Below, piece after piece: positions 1 through 10,106 of a DNA stretch of 32,394 bases. The notes beneath the pieces are model-generated. The model was not told where the DNA came from and did no database searches. It saw only the letters and a list, made by a program, of their open reading frames with translations. The stretch covers positions 1 through 32,394 of the forward strand of contig JAPOKE010000014.1 in NCBI GenBank assembly GCA_029977805.1, in the 5' to 3' direction. The DNA is from Phenylobacterium parvum (GTDB taxonomy: Bacteria > Pseudomonadota > Alphaproteobacteria > Caulobacterales > Caulobacteraceae). The position numbers were made by a program, and so were the translations under genes. The stretch's first letter is position 1, and every line of letters begins with the position of its first letter.

Positions 1-1
1 G

Positions 2-265
2 TCGGCCCCCGCCGCCGCCGCGCCGGCCGCAGGCGACGCCGTGAAGTCGCCCATGGTCGGGACCATCTACCTCCAGCCCCAGCCGGACGCCCCGTCCTTC
101 GTCAAGGTCGGCGACACGGTGTCCGAGGGCCAGACCCTGATGATCGTCGAGGCGATGAAGACCATGAACCCGATCCCCGCCCCCCGGGCCGGGAAGGTGC
201 TGGAAGTCCTGGTCGCGAATGGCCAGCCCGTCGAGTTCGGCGAACCCCTCGCGATCATCGGTTAG
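2..265 (+). CDS. accB: Biotin carboxyl carrier protein of acetyl-CoA carboxylase (C-terminal part)
   Basis: This is the C-terminal part of BCCP, which carries the biotin that shuttles CO2 from biotin carboxylase to the carboxyltransferase in the first step of fatty-acid synthesis. The window opens inside the gene; the frame is open from base 2 and begins with the Ala/Pro-rich linker typical of this family. The biotinyl domain follows, with the motif EAMKTMN, whose lysine is the expected biotinylation site, and it ends in the usual hydrophobic strand (EPLAIIG). Three bases separate its stop from accC, so the two are certainly one transcript. The 5' end and promoter lie outside the window. Confidence 0.95.
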   Translation, partial: SAPAAAAPAAGDAVKSPMVGTIYLQPQPDAPSFVKVGDTVSEGQTLMIVEAMKTMNPIPAPRAGKVLEVLVANGQPVEFGEPLAIIG

Positions 266-268
266 GCC

Positions 269-1617
<1,349 letters not shown>

Positions 1618-1621
<4 letters not shown>

Positions 1622-2262
1622 GCCGCGCGCCCCGACGCCACCCCGCGCTCGACTTCTATGCGCGCGGGATCTTCCCCATGGCGCAGTCGGCGACCGATCC
1701 CTCGGTCTTCCTTGTGGAGCCCGACTTCCGGGGCGTCTTTCCGCTCAGGGGCCTGAGGCTCCCGCGCCGCCTCCAGCGGACCATTCGCCAGGACCGCTTC
1801 GAGGTGAGGGCGAACACGGCCTTCGTCGAGGTCCTGGAGGCCTGCGCCGCACCCGACAGGCCCGGCGCCTGGATCAATCCGGCCCTGCGCCGCATGTACC
1901 TGGAACTGCACGCAGCAGGCTCGGCCCACTCCTTGGAGTCCTGGCGGGACGGACGGCTGGCCGGCGGCCTGTTCGGCGTCAGCCTGAAGGGCGCCTTCTT
2001 CGGCGAGAGCATGTTCTCGGTGGAGACAGACGCCTCGAAGGTGGCTCTCGCCCACCTCGCCGCCCGGCTCATCCTGGGCGGGTTCCGGCTGCTGGACGCC
2101 CAGTTCATCACCGAGCACCTCGCCAGCCTGGGCGCCGAGGAAATCCCGCGGTCTGTCTACCTCGAACGGCTGGCGGGCGCGCTCGAGGCCGACGGGGTGA
2201 TCGGACCGCCCTCCGCCCTCAGCGGCGCGGAGGTCCTGCAGGTGATCAGCCAGGCGTCGTAG
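1618..2262 (+). CDS. aat: Leucyl/phenylalanyl-tRNA--protein transferase
   Basis: Aat adds Leu or Phe from its tRNA to N-terminal Arg or Lys of proteins, marking them for ClpS/ClpAP degradation (bacterial N-end rule). The reading frame is open far upstream; I chose the GTG at 1618 because it overlaps the accC stop as GTGA and gives a 214-residue protein starting just before the family N-terminus [11 protein letters not shown]. The core signature [19 protein letters not shown] is present, followed by the [16 protein letters not shown] segment. Placement after accC is conserved in alphaproteobacteria. The last 106 bp overlap the 3' end of the opposite-strand DUF2155 gene. Confidence 0.93.
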
Positions 2263-2846
2263 ACGGGGTGCTCCGGGCCGTTGAGGCCGGGCGAGGAGGC
2301 GTAGATCCAGCCGCGGAAGACCTGTCGCCCGCCCGGTGCGGGGCGTCCGGCCGCGGCCCGGGGCTGGGAGTCCACGTGGAGGTAGGCGATGGAATCCTCC
2401 GCCGGTTCATCCGTCGCGGTCCGTTCGCAGGCCCGGACGGTCAGGATCAGCGACTTGTAGCGGACGGGCTGGCCCACCGGGGCCTCGAAGCGGATGGTCT
2501 CGGCGGTCACCTTGTCCACCGCCTGGAGGACGGCGACGTTGTAGCGCTCGCGCTTCTTCGTGCTCTCGACGGGCTTCTCGGCGACCTGACGTTCCGGCGG
2601 CTCGGCCGGCTGGACCTGTGAGGCGGGAACGGGCGGCGCGACGGCGGGCGGAGGCGCCTCGACCACGGCGGGCGGCGCTTCTTCCTCGATCACCGGCGGC
2701 GGGGGAAGGGTTGCGACCGGCGGTGCGTCCTGGGCGGCTTCCGGCGACGGCGCCTGCTGCGCAGGGGCGAGTCCCGCAGGTCCGAGCAGGGCCGCGGAGG
2801 CCAGCAGGATGGCGGAGACGACCCGGGCCTGCGGACGCATGGGCAT
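2157..2846 (-). CDS. DUF2155 family exported protein
   Basis: A 229-residue protein with an N-terminal signal peptide (basic RPQAR, hydrophobic core, likely cleavage after LAPAQ), then a long Pro/Ala/Val-rich linker, then a C-terminal domain of about 110 residues. That domain contains KVTAETIRFEAPVGQPVRY, YKSLILTVRACE and [28 protein letters not shown], the DUF2155 signature. The function of this family is not known to me; it is a periplasmic protein found beside the NDUFA12-like gene in alphaproteobacteria. ATG codons at 2846 and 2840 are both possible; the first lies 1 nt after the NDUFA12-like stop. The 3' end overlaps aat on the other strand. Confidence 0.82.
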   Translation of the reverse strand: MPMRPQARVVSAILLASAALLGPAGLAPAQQAPSPEAAQDAPPVATLPPPPVIEEEAPPAVVEAPPPAVAPPVPASQVQPAEPPERQVAEKPVESTKKRERYNVAVLQAVDKVTAETIRFEAPVGQPVRYKSLILTVRACERTATDEPAEDSIAYLHVDSQPRAAAGRPAPGGRQVFRGWIYASSPGLNGPEHPVYDAWLITCRTSAPLRAEGGPITPSASSAPASRSR

Positions 2847-2847
2847 G

Positions 2848-3243
2848 CTATTCGGGCCGCCAGGCCTCGTAGTCGCCAGCGGCGCGGGCGCGCTCACCGC
2901 CCCTGGCGATGGAGCCCTTGGGCCGCCAGGCGTGAACAGTGCCCGTCAGGTTCGGCAGGTGGTCCTTTTCCCAGGACCGGCGGGCGAGCGGGGCCACGGT
3001 CGGCGGCTCGTCAAAGGTGTAGTGCAGCCAGCCATGCCATTCGGCCGGCACCTTCGAGGCGTCCGGGTAACCCTTGTAGATCACCCAGCGGCGGCGGCGG
3101 CCATCGTAGGAGTCCTTGGAGTCACGCGCCTCATAGTAGCGGTTGCCATAGTCGTCCTGGCCGACGAGGGCGCCGCGGCGCTTGATGTGAAATCCCGCGC
3201 CGATTGTGGCGCCGTTCCACCAGGTGAAGATTGCTTTCAGCAC
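2848..3243 (-). CDS. NADH:ubiquinone oxidoreductase subunit NDUFA12-like
   Basis: A 131-residue protein of the NDUFA12/B17.2 family, an accessory subunit of respiratory complex I in alphaproteobacteria and mitochondria. The family pattern is clear: an N-terminal FTWWNGATIGAGFHIKRRG, then LVGQDDYGNRYYE, RRRRWVIYKGYPDASKVPAEWHGWLHYTFDEPP, and W.KDHLPNLTGT toward the end. The encoding gene lies away from the main nuo operon (not in this window), as is common. It probably leads a two-gene transcript with the DUF2155 gene 1 nt downstream. A good promoter candidate lies just upstream at 3279-3307. Confidence 0.92.
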   Translation of the reverse strand: MLKAIFTWWNGATIGAGFHIKRRGALVGQDDYGNRYYEARDSKDSYDGRRRRWVIYKGYPDASKVPAEWHGWLHYTFDEPPTVAPLARRSWEKDHLPNLTGTVHAWRPKGSIARGGERARAAGDYEAWRPE

Positions 3244-3278
3244 GCCTGTACGGGTCCGCTCAGGTTCAACGCGGCCGG

Positions 3279-3307
3279 ACTATAGGTTGCGTGGCCCCCA
3301 GCGTCCA
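3279..3307 (-). promoter_or_regulatory. Putative housekeeping promoter of the NDUFA12-like/DUF2155 genes
   Basis: Read on the minus strand there is TGGACG (3307-3302), a 17-bp spacer and TATAGT (3284-3279), close to TTGACG/TATAAT-type sigma-70 elements. Transcription would start near 3272, about 30 nt before the ATG at 3243. Found by eye only. Confidence 0.5.
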
Positions 3308-3322
3308 GCGACGACGCAACCG

Positions 3323-3366
3323 CAACATCTTGTGGATGTCCGGCCCCGCGACCGCAAGATGTGTTG
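3323..3366 (+). promoter_or_regulatory. Pair of NrdR-box-like elements upstream of the reductase-like gene
   Basis: Two related 13-15 bp elements lie in opposite orientation: CAACATCTTGTGG at 3323-3335 (reverse complement CCACAAGATGTTG) and CCGCAAGATGTGTTG at 3352-3366. They share the core CAAGATGT and are about 29 bp apart centre to centre, close to three helical turns. NrdR, the repressor of ribonucleotide reductase genes, is known to bind paired A/T-rich imperfect palindromes spaced about 31 bp apart. The similarity to NrdR boxes is from memory and the match is imperfect, so this is a suggestion. The downstream element touches the putative -35 of the next gene, which suits repression. Confidence 0.35.
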
Positions 3367-3392
3367 CCGCCTGGGAGGCCCACCCGTAACCT
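3364..3392 (+). promoter_or_regulatory. Putative promoter of the reductase-like gene
   Basis: TTGCCG (3364-3369), a 17-bp spacer and TAACCT (3387-3392) form a plausible sigma-70 promoter. The start of transcription would be near 3399. A GGAGG ribosome-binding site follows at 3402-3406, 8 nt before the ATG at 3415. The -35 overlaps the second NrdR-box-like element. Confidence 0.35.
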
Positions 3393-3414
3393 CACGCGAC
3401 TGGAGGCCATTTTC

Positions 3415-5895
3415 ATGCAGACACCGCCCGTTCTGGAGCCCCGTCAGGTCGAATTGCGGGACAGGTGTGTCGAAGTCGTCGCGCCCGTCGGCTGGACGGA
3501 CGTCCAGGCGGAGGCCTGGATGGAGGCCCTGGGCGGGGAAGCGGACCTCGGCGCCGGGATCGGCCGACTGGCCTCGGACATCGCGGCCGCGGCGCGAAGC
3601 CGGACCCGGACAGGCTCGGCGCCGGCCGCTAAGGGATCGGTCCTGCGAACTGTGGACAAGGGCCTGGCGGAACGTCTCGCCGCACTGATGCTCAACGCCG
3701 CCGTCGCGATCGGCAGGCCCTCGCCTCCCGCGCCGGAAGCGGTCGACGCCGCCGAGCCCGGACTTGGAGTGCGCCTGGAGGCGCTGGCGGCGCGCCTCCG
3801 GGGCGAGAGCCTCGCCCGCGCCGCCGCCGAGGCTGCGGGCGCGGCCCTGCAGGACGTGCTCGACGCCGTGTCGCGGTGCGAGGGAGACCCGGCCGCCTGC
3901 GCCTCGCCGGTCGACAATCCGGGCCTGGCCCGCGCCATCGCACGCGCCCTCGAGGCGGGGGCTCCGGAAGCCCTGGTCAGCGAAGCCGTGGACCTGGCCC
4001 GGGAAGGTTGCACCGCCTGGACGCAGGACCTGCCGGAACCGGCGGCGGAAACCCTGCGGATTGTCCTCACGTCCCGCGCCCTGCCCCCGGGACTCGCAAG
4101 GCGCCTCACCTCCGCTACGGGCCTGGCCGACTCGCCCGCCACCGCCGTCGCCATGGCGACGGCCCCGTCGGGGGTGCGAGGGGCCGTCAACCTCTGCGCC
4201 TTCGGGCTCGGCGAGGACTTCGACCTGGCCGGCTTCACCCGCGCGGTCGCCGACCTGGCCCTGGCCCTCGCCGCCTCCGGGCGGCCTGGGCTGATCGGCC
4301 TGGCCGGGCTTGGCGACTGGCTTCTGGCCCAGGGCCTGGCCTACGGCTCCGAGGCTGGCCGCAAGGCGGCGAAGAGCCTCTTCAAGCGCGCGCGTCGCGC
4401 CCTTCCCGAAGGCCTCGACGTGGGCCTCGCCCTCTTCCACGACCCCGAACTGGCCCTCAGGCTCGGGGGTGCGGATCCCTCCGGCCTCCCCTCTACGGGC
4501 GGCGTAATGCCCATCGAGACCGCCGACGGGGTGTTGATGCGCGCGCTCTCGGGGCCCGCCCTGCGGGCGCTCCACCTCCTGGGCCTCGATCCCGCCGCTG
4601 CACGCCTTCACGCCCTTGGTGTGCGCGACCTGTCAGGGCTTCCGGGGGTGGACCGCGTCGCCCTGGAGTCGCGGGGCTTCACCGATCACGAGATCGCGGC
4701 CGTGGAGTCCGCCCTGCCGTTTGCGACCCGTCTTGCCGACGCCCTCTCGCCGGCAGTGATTGATCCCGGCTTCCTGACTGACGTTCTGGGCCTGAGCGAC
4801 GCGGAGTTGGCCGACCCGAACCTCGACCTTCCCGCCCGCATGGGATTCACCGAGGAGCAGATCGCCCAGGCCGATGCGGCCATCACGGGCGCCGGCGGCC
4901 TTTCGGGGCTCCCTGGCCTGACGCCCGAGCAGGCTGAAGTCCTCTCCCTCGGAGACGAGGTCGGGCTGGACGCCCGCCTGGCCATGGCCGCCGCCCTCGC
5001 CCCGCACCTCGCGGCGCCGCCCGTGGCGCCTGTCGAGGCCGAGACGGCCTCTGGACTGGAAGCCCTGCTGGCCGTCCTGCCGGAAGCCCCCGGCGTCGTG
5101 CTCCAGCCCCGCCTGCGACGTCGTCCCCTGGTCCTGCCCGCCCGCCAGGCGGCCCGCGCCGCGGAGGCTGAAGCCGCACCCCGGGAGCAGGTCATCGAGG
5201 AACGCATCGTCGAACGCCTGGTCGAGGTCGAGCGGCCGCCGACTCGGCGCAAGCTTCCCGACCGCCGGAAGGGCTACATCCAGAAGGCCTCCGTGGGGGG
5301 GCACAAGGTCTACCTCCACACCGGCGAGTACGATGACGGCGAGCTGGGGGAGATCTTCATCGACATGCACAAGGAAGGCGCCGCCTTCCGCTCGCTGATG
5401 AACAACTTCGCCGTGTCGGTCTCCCTCGGCCTCCAGTACGGCGTCCCGCTGGACGAGTTCGTCGACGCCTTCGTCTTCACCCGGTTTGAGCCCGCCGGAC
5501 AGGTGACCGGGAACGACACCGTCCGCTCGGCGACCTCGATCCTCGACTACATCTTCCGCGAACTTGGGATCTCCTATCTCGGCCGGAATGACCTGGCCAA
5601 CGCCGACGGCGAGCTGAACGCCGACGGCCTCGGCCGCGGGGCGGCGGATGGCCAGCCCCTGGGCGAACCGGAGCCCCAGCCCGTCTCGCGCTTCATCTCG
5701 AAGGGCTTCTCGCGGGGCGCCACGCCGGACAACCTGGTCTTCCTGCCGACGGCCCAGGGCCGGGGGGCCGGCGGCGGGATGCGCCGCGATGCGGACGTCT
5801 GTCCGGCCTGCGGGGACACCGCCCTCGTCCGGCGAGGTTCGGACCTGGTCTGCGACACCTGCGGCGCCCACGCCGAGAGCGACCTGGCCGGCTGA
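3415..5895 (+). CDS. Class II ribonucleotide reductase-like protein lacking catalytic motifs, with TSCPD domain and zinc ribbon
   Basis: An 826-residue protein. Residues about 613-730 are a clear TSCPD domain like the C-terminal end of B12-dependent reductase NrdJ ([70 protein letters not shown]). The C-terminus has a zinc ribbon, C796xxC799 and C813xxC816. The first 600 residues are Ala/Leu-rich, but parts resemble a decayed reductase barrel: [18 protein letters not shown] (from about 257), [17 protein letters not shown] (from 292), and MGFTEEQI followed by [16 protein letters not shown] before the TSCPD. No NxCxE motif is seen (the nearest, N259-L-C261-A-F263, lacks Glu) and I see no finger-loop radical Cys. 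This suggests a pseudoenzyme or regulatory partner; the C-terminal part recalls NrdJb of split reductases. The ATG at 3415 has GGAGG 8 nt upstream. Confidence 0.8.
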   Translation: MQTPPVLEPRQVELRDRCVEVVAPVGWTDVQAEAWMEALGGEADLGAGIGRLASDIAAAARSRTRTGSAPAAKGSVLRTVDKGLAERLAALMLNAAVAIGRPSPPAPEAVDAAEPGLGVRLEALAARLRGESLARAAAEAAGAALQDVLDAVSRCEGDPAACASPVDNPGLARAIARALEAGAPEALVSEAVDLAREGCTAWTQDLPEPAAETLRIVLTSRALPPGLARRLTSATGLADSPATAVAMATAPSGVRGAVNLCAFGLGEDFDLAGFTRAVADLALALAASGRPGLIGLAGLGDWLLAQGLAYGSEAGRKAAKSLFKRARRALPEGLDVGLALFHDPELALRLGGADPSGLPSTGGVMPIETADGVLMRALSGPALRALHLLGLDPAAARLHALGVRDLSGLPGVDRVALESRGFTDHEIAAVESALPFATRLADALSPAVIDPGFLTDVLGLSDAELADPNLDLPARMGFTEEQIAQADAAITGAGGLSGLPGLTPEQAEVLSLGDEVGLDARLAMAAALAPHLAAPPVAPVEAETASGLEALLAVLPEAPGVVLQPRLRRRPLVLPARQAARAAEAEAAPREQVIEERIVERLVEVERPPTRRKLPDRRKGYIQKASVGGHKVYLHTGEYDDGELGEIFIDMHKEGAAFRSLMNNFAVSVSLGLQYGVPLDEFVDAFVFTRFEPAGQVTGNDTVRSATSILDYIFRELGISYLGRNDLANADGELNADGLGRGAADGQPLGEPEPQPVSRFISKGFSRGATPDNLVFLPTAQGRGAGGGMRRDADVCPACGDTALVRRGSDLVCDTCGAHAESDLAG

Positions 5896-5904
5896 CCGCT
5901 GACC

Positions 5905-6225
5905 TCAGCGGGCTCCCAGCCGGACCAGCACGGCCCGGGGAATGCCCAGGTCCGCGATCACCTGCCTCTGGTCGCGCATCCCGCAGGCCTCCCGCTGGAT
6001 GAAGAGGCTCCACACCGCCTCCGCCGCCGCCTTCAGCAGCGCCTCCCGGCCCGTCTCCTCCAGTGCGACCGGATCCTGCAGCCGCGCCAGGGCCGCTTCC
6101 GCCCGGGCGCCGGCCCGCCCCAGGGCCGCAGCCGCCTCGGACATCATCTCGGCCTCAAGGACGCTGAGGCCCGTCTCGCGACCGGGGGACGCCCCTTGTC
6201 CTAGCCGGGGGGGACGCAGGCTCAT
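5905..6225 (-). CDS. DUF6665 family small protein
   Basis: A 106-residue protein of unknown function, mostly helical and rich in Ala and Glu. The stretch SVLEAEMMSEAAAALGRAG, the AVWSLFIQREACGMRD segment and the ending VIADLGIPRAVLVRLG match my memory of a small alphaproteobacterial family (DUF6665). No signal peptide or membrane segment is visible, so it is probably cytoplasmic. Its stop is only 9 nt from the stop of the convergent reductase-like gene. The ATG at 6225 has a short purine-rich stretch upstream, and the gene diverges from the pentapeptide-repeat gene. Confidence 0.7.
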   Translation of the reverse strand: MSLRPPRLGQGASPGRETGLSVLEAEMMSEAAAALGRAGARAEAALARLQDPVALEETGREALLKAAAEAVWSLFIQREACGMRDQRQVIADLGIPRAVLVRLGAR

Positions 6226-6307
6226 GGCGGGACTCCCGGTGGATGTTTCGCCCCCAGTTACAGCAATTTAAGTGGCGCGGCACGCCCTGCGGCGGCATAG
6301 CGCGGCC

Positions 6308-6859
6308 ATGACCTCCACCGCCGCCTGCCGCGCCGTCCGGAGCCTGTCCGTCCTCCTCGCCACCGGCGTGCTCGCCCTGCCCTTCTGCGCACACGCCCTG
6401 GTTGTGCTCGGCGGCAAGGACATTCCCCGCGCCGTCAGTTTCGGGGGCCCGTGCGTCGGCTGCGACCTTTCCGGGCGCCAGCTCTCGGGGGCCAGGTTCC
6501 TGGGCGCGGACTTCTCGGGTTCGGCCCTGGTCGGGGCCAACCTGCGCGCAGTGCACTTCACCGGCGCGGACTTCAGCGGATCGGACCTGTCCCGCAGCGA
6601 CCTCAGCGACGCCGAGATCTACGGCGCGGACTTCGACGGCGCACGCATGAAGGACGTCCGGCTCGACGGCGCAAGGATCCGCGGGGCCAGCTTCAGCGGC
6701 GCGGACTTCGAAGGCGCAAGCTTCAAGGGCGCCGTCTTCCAGGGCGTGGACCTGAGCGCCGCGCGCAACCTGCGGCAGGAACAGCTCGACGTGGCCTGCG
6801 CGATCGGCGCCGTCCGCCTGCCCCGGGGCCTGGGGTTGCGCGCCTGCCCCCGGGACTAG
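6308..6859 (+). CDS. Exported pentapeptide-repeat protein
   Basis: A 183-residue protein with an N-terminal signal peptide (TSTAACRAVRSLSVLL core, likely cleavage after CAHA). It is followed by about 20 pentapeptide repeats of the A(D/N)LXX type (GADFSGSALVGANL, GSDLSRSDLSDAEIYGADF, GASFSGADFEGASFKGAVF), which fold as a right-handed quadrilateral beta-helix. Two cysteines before the repeats (PCVGC) and two near the end could form disulphides in the periplasm. Function is unknown; cytoplasmic members include gyrase-protecting Qnr proteins, but export makes that role unlikely here. The ATG at 6308 was chosen over one at 6272 because it begins a normal signal peptide. A small AT-rich patch (6255-6272) is the only promoter hint upstream. 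Confidence 0.8.
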   Translation: MTSTAACRAVRSLSVLLATGVLALPFCAHALVVLGGKDIPRAVSFGGPCVGCDLSGRQLSGARFLGADFSGSALVGANLRAVHFTGADFSGSDLSRSDLSDAEIYGADFDGARMKDVRLDGARIRGASFSGADFEGASFKGAVFQGVDLSAARNLRQEQLDVACAIGAVRLPRGLGLRACPRD

Positions 6860-6867
6860 CCCGGGCC

Positions 6868-8646
6868 TCAGGCCTTGATCGGCAGGGCCTTGCGGATGTG
6901 CAGCTCCTTCAGCTGCTTGTCCTCGACGGGCGACGGCGCGCTCATCAACAGGTCCTGGCCCTGCTGGTTCATCGGGAAGGCGATGACCTCGCGGATGGCG
7001 GTCTGGCCGGCCAGCAGCATGACGATCCGGTCAATGCCGGGCGCCAGGCCCCCGTGCGGCGGCGCACCATAGCGGAAGGCGTTGAGCATGCCGCCGAAGG
7101 CGCTCTCCACGTCCTCCGCCCCCATGCCGACGATCTCGAAAGCCCTCAGCATGACGTCCGCCCGGTGGTTCCGAATGGCCCCCGAGCAGAGCTCGTAGCC
7201 GTTGCAGACGATGTCGTACTGGTAGGCCAGGATGTCGAGCGGATCGCGGGTGTTCAGCGCCTCCAGCTCGCCCTGCGGCATGGAGAAGGGGTTGTGGGAG
7301 AAGTCCACCAGCCCGGTCTCCTCGTTCAGCTCGAACATCGGGAAGTCGACGATCCAGACGAACTCGAAGCGGTTCTCGTCCACGAGGCCCAGCTCGGTCC
7401 CGACCCGGGTGCGGGCCAGGCCGGCGAACTTGGTGAAGACCTTGGGATCGCCGCCCACGAAGAAGGCGGCGTCGCCGACCTTCAGGCCCAGCTGCTCGCG
7501 GATCGCCTCGGTGCGCTCGGGACCGAGGTTCTTGGCGATCGGCCCGGCGCCGCCCTCCTCGCCCTCGCGCCAGAAGATGTAGCCCAGGCCCGGCTGGCCT
7601 TCGGACTGCGCCCAGCTGTTCATGCGGTCACAGAAGGCCCGGCTGCCGCCGCCGGGCGCCGGAATGGCCCAGATCGCGTTCTTCGGGCTTTCCAGCATGC
7701 GGGCGAAGACGCCGAAGCCGCCGCCCCGGAAGGGCTCGGAGACGTCCTGCATGACCAGGGGGTTGCGCAGGTCCGGCTTGTCCGAGCCGTACTTCTGCAT
7801 GGCCTCCCGGTAGGGAATCCGCGGGAAGGGATAGGGGGTGACCGGCTTGCCCTCCGCGAACTCCTCGAACACGCCGTGCATGACGGGCTCGATGGCGGCG
7901 AAGACGTCCTCCTGGGTGACGAAGCTCATCTCGACGTCGAGCTGGTAGAACTCCAGGCTGCGGTCGGCGCGCAGGTCCTCGTCCCGGAAGCAGGGGGCGA
8001 TCTGGAAGTAGCGGTCGAAGCCCGACACCATCAGCAGCTGCTTGAACTGCTGGGGCGCCTGCGGAAGGGCGTAGAAGGTCCCAGGGTGCATCCGGGAAGG
8101 CACCAGGAAGTCCCGGGCGCCTTCCGGCGACGAAGCCGTCAGTATGGGGGTCTGGTACTCCAGGAAGCCCTGCTCGATCATCCGGTTGCGGATCGAGTGG
8201 ATGACCTTCGAGCGCAGGACGATGTTCCGGTGGAGGGTCTCGCGCCGCAGGTCGAGATAGCGGTGCTTGAGCCGGATCTCTTCCGGGTAGTCAGGCTCGC
8301 CGAAGACCGGCAGGGGCAGCTCGGCGGCCTCGGACAGGACCTCGACGGCGCGCACGCGCACCTCGACCTCGCCGGTGGCGAGGTTCGGGTTCACGGTCTC
8401 GGGCGTCCGGGCGACCACCTCGCCGTCAATGCGGATGACGCTCTCCGCGCGCAGGCGCTCGATGGTGGCGAAGCCCGGGGTCTCGGGCGCGAAGACCAGC
8501 TGGGTCAGGCCGTAGTGGTCGCGGAGGTCCACGAAGACCAGGCCGCCATGGTCGCGCTTGCGATTGATCCACCCCGACAGGCGAACGGACTGGCCGGTGT
8601 CGGAGGCGCGCAGGGCGCCGCAGGTGTGGGTGCGATAGGCGTGCAT
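6868..8646 (-). CDS. aspS: Aspartyl-tRNA synthetase
   Basis: A full-length (592-residue) bacterial-type AspRS, a class II synthetase charging tRNA-Asp. The N-terminal OB-fold anticodon domain is evident ([44 protein letters not shown]). The catalytic domain has [40 protein letters not shown] and, near the end, the motif 3 region [18 protein letters not shown] insertion of about 120 residues sits in the middle, typical of bacteria. Whether it also charges tRNA-Asn cannot be told from this window. It runs in the same direction as the serine hydrolase gene upstream but is separated from it by 104 nt containing a strong hairpin, so it probably has its own promoter. Confidence 0.97.
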   Translation of the reverse strand: MHAYRTHTCGALRASDTGQSVRLSGWINRKRDHGGLVFVDLRDHYGLTQLVFAPETPGFATIERLRAESVIRIDGEVVARTPETVNPNLATGEVEVRVRAVEVLSEAAELPLPVFGEPDYPEEIRLKHRYLDLRRETLHRNIVLRSKVIHSIRNRMIEQGFLEYQTPILTASSPEGARDFLVPSRMHPGTFYALPQAPQQFKQLLMVSGFDRYFQIAPCFRDEDLRADRSLEFYQLDVEMSFVTQEDVFAAIEPVMHGVFEEFAEGKPVTPYPFPRIPYREAMQKYGSDKPDLRNPLVMQDVSEPFRGGGFGVFARMLESPKNAIWAIPAPGGGSRAFCDRMNSWAQSEGQPGLGYIFWREGEEGGAGPIAKNLGPERTEAIREQLGLKVGDAAFFVGGDPKVFTKFAGLARTRVGTELGLVDENRFEFVWIVDFPMFELNEETGLVDFSHNPFSMPQGELEALNTRDPLDILAYQYDIVCNGYELCSGAIRNHRADVMLRAFEIVGMGAEDVESAFGGMLNAFRYGAPPHGGLAPGIDRIVMLLAGQTAIREVIAFPMNQQGQDLLMSAPSPVEDKQLKELHIRKALPIKA

Positions 8647-8693
8647 GGGGTCGAAAGGGCTCCGGAATCCAAGGCGCGGAAGGGCGCATGCAA

Positions 8694-8720
8694 GGGGCGG
8701 AAAGTCAAGGTTTCCGCCCC
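8694..8720 (-). terminator. Perfect 10-bp inverted repeat between the serine hydrolase gene and aspS
   Basis: GGGGCGGAAA (8694-8703) and TTTCCGCCCC (8711-8720) pair perfectly around a 7-nt loop. The repeat lies 30 nt after the serine hydrolase stop, so it is probably its transcription terminator, although no U-tract follows. On the minus strand the loop and stem also contain TTGACT (8708-8703), which could serve as a -35 for aspS; no good -10 was found 17 bp on. Confidence 0.5.
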
Positions 8721-8750
8721 CCGCGCGCCGGCCGAAGCCGACCCCGGCGC

Positions 8751-10070
8751 CTACTTCTTCGGGTCGACCAGGGCCTGGTAGGTCAGGGTCCGGGCGGCCG
8801 TGCCGAGGTCCTCGCCGCCGGTGCCGCCGAGGCGCTGGATCATGCCCACGAAGTATAGGTCATTGGTCGGGTCGATCCAGAACCAGGTTCCGGCGGCGCC
8901 CCCCCAGCTCATGGTGTTGGCGCCCTCGAGGCTCCCCGAGGCCCGCGGGTCCATGTTGACCATGAAGTCGAGGCCAAAGCCCACCGCCTCGTTGAAGCGC
9001 GAGCCGGAGGTGCCGTTGGTGGTGACCAGCACGCTCTTGGGAATGACGTTGGTCCGCATCAGCTCGACCGAGGCCGGGGACAGGATGCGCACCCCGTCCA
9101 GCTCGCCCCCGTTCAGGATCATCTGCGAGAACCGACCGTAGTCCGAGGTGGTCGAGACCAGCCCGCCGCCGCCCGACTCCATGGCCGGGGCCTTGGTGTA
9201 GTCCGGCGGCGCATTGCCGAAGAGGGCCGTCGCCGGGACATTCTTGTAGGTCTTGGGATCGGTCATGTAGAGGGCGGCCAGCCGGTCGACCTTGTTGGCC
9301 GGGACGTAGAAGCCGGTGTCGACCATCTTCAGCGGCCGGAAGATCCGCTCGTCCATGAAGGCGCCGAGGGTCTTGCCGGTGATCCGCTCGACGATCGCGC
9401 CCTGGATGTCCACGGAGACCGAATAGGACCAGGCGGTCCCGGGCTGGAACATCAGGGGGATGTCGGCCACCCGGGTGACCATCTCGTTGAGGCCGTTCGA
9501 CCCAAGCACGCGCCTGTCGCGGAACATCCGGTCCACGGGATGGCGGTCGCCGAGGCCGTAACCAAAGCCGGCCGTATGGCTCATGATCTCGCGCATGGTG
9601 GGCGGGCGCTCGGCGGGAACGGTGATCATGTTCCCCTTGTCGTCCACCCCGGTCATGACCTTGAGGTTCTTGAACTCGGGGATGAACTTGGTCACCGGGT
9701 CATCCAGCTTCCACTTCCCTTCCTCGTAGAGGATCATCATGGCCACGCCGGTGATCGGCTTGGACATGGAGTAGATGCGGAAGATGGTGTCCTTCTCCAT
9801 CGGCGCGCCGGTGGCCAGGTCCTTCTTGCCGTAGGTCTTGAAATCGACGACCTGCCCGTGGCGGACCAGGAGCGTGGTCATGCCGGAAACGCGCCCGTCG
9901 GCGACCACCTTGGCCATGGCCTCGTCCAGGCGCTGGAGCCGGGCGGCGTCGAAGCCCACCGCCTCTGGCTTGACCTCAGCGGCCTTGCGCGGCGCGGCGA
10001 GGGCCTGGGGTGCGGAAATGAGTGCAACGACGGCGACGGCCGACGCCAGGCTGCGGAACAACTGAGTCAA
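8751..10070 (-). CDS. Exported serine hydrolase of the beta-lactamase/class C family
   Basis: A 439-residue serine hydrolase of the beta-lactamase-related superfamily (class C/esterase-type PBPs). From the TTG at 10070 it has a signal peptide ([19 protein letters not shown], cleavage after ALA). The catalytic S101-M-S-K104 tetrad start, the second-motif Y216-S-V in [10 protein letters not shown], and the late [15 protein letters not shown] segment replacing KTG are all visible. Such proteins act as esterases, D-aminopeptidases or carboxypeptidases; the substrate cannot be deduced, and true beta-lactam resistance is not implied. The TTG start follows GGGGGG about 6 nt upstream; longer in-frame starts would bury the signal peptide inside the protein. 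Confidence 0.85.
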   Translation of the reverse strand: MTQLFRSLASAVAVVALISAPQALAAPRKAAEVKPEAVGFDAARLQRLDEAMAKVVADGRVSGMTTLLVRHGQVVDFKTYGKKDLATGAPMEKDTIFRIYSMSKPITGVAMMILYEEGKWKLDDPVTKFIPEFKNLKVMTGVDDKGNMITVPAERPPTMREIMSHTAGFGYGLGDRHPVDRMFRDRRVLGSNGLNEMVTRVADIPLMFQPGTAWSYSVSVDIQGAIVERITGKTLGAFMDERIFRPLKMVDTGFYVPANKVDRLAALYMTDPKTYKNVPATALFGNAPPDYTKAPAMESGGGGLVSTTSDYGRFSQMILNGGELDGVRILSPASVELMRTNVIPKSVLVTTNGTSGSRFNEAVGFGLDFMVNMDPRASGSLEGANTMSWGGAAGTWFWIDPTNDLYFVGMIQRLGGTGGEDLGTAARTLTYQALVDPKK

Positions 10071-10106
10071 TGGAATCCCCCCATATCGAATGGCGGACAG
10101 GTTAGA

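Noticed and set aside
3280-4611. 443-codon minus-strand frame across the start of the reductase-like gene
   Set aside because: The translation is Gly/Arg/Ala low-complexity, spans the putative promoter and the N-terminus of a well-supported plus-strand gene, and shows no recognisable domain.
6272-6307. Upstream ATG for the pentapeptide-repeat protein
   Set aside because: It would add 12 residues before a normal signal peptide; the ATG at 6308 starts it directly.
8751-10070. Beta-lactam resistance gene
   Set aside because: The protein has the SxxK fold but belongs to the broad serine-hydrolase group and has no feature specific to true beta-lactamases; naming it a resistance gene would be unsupported.
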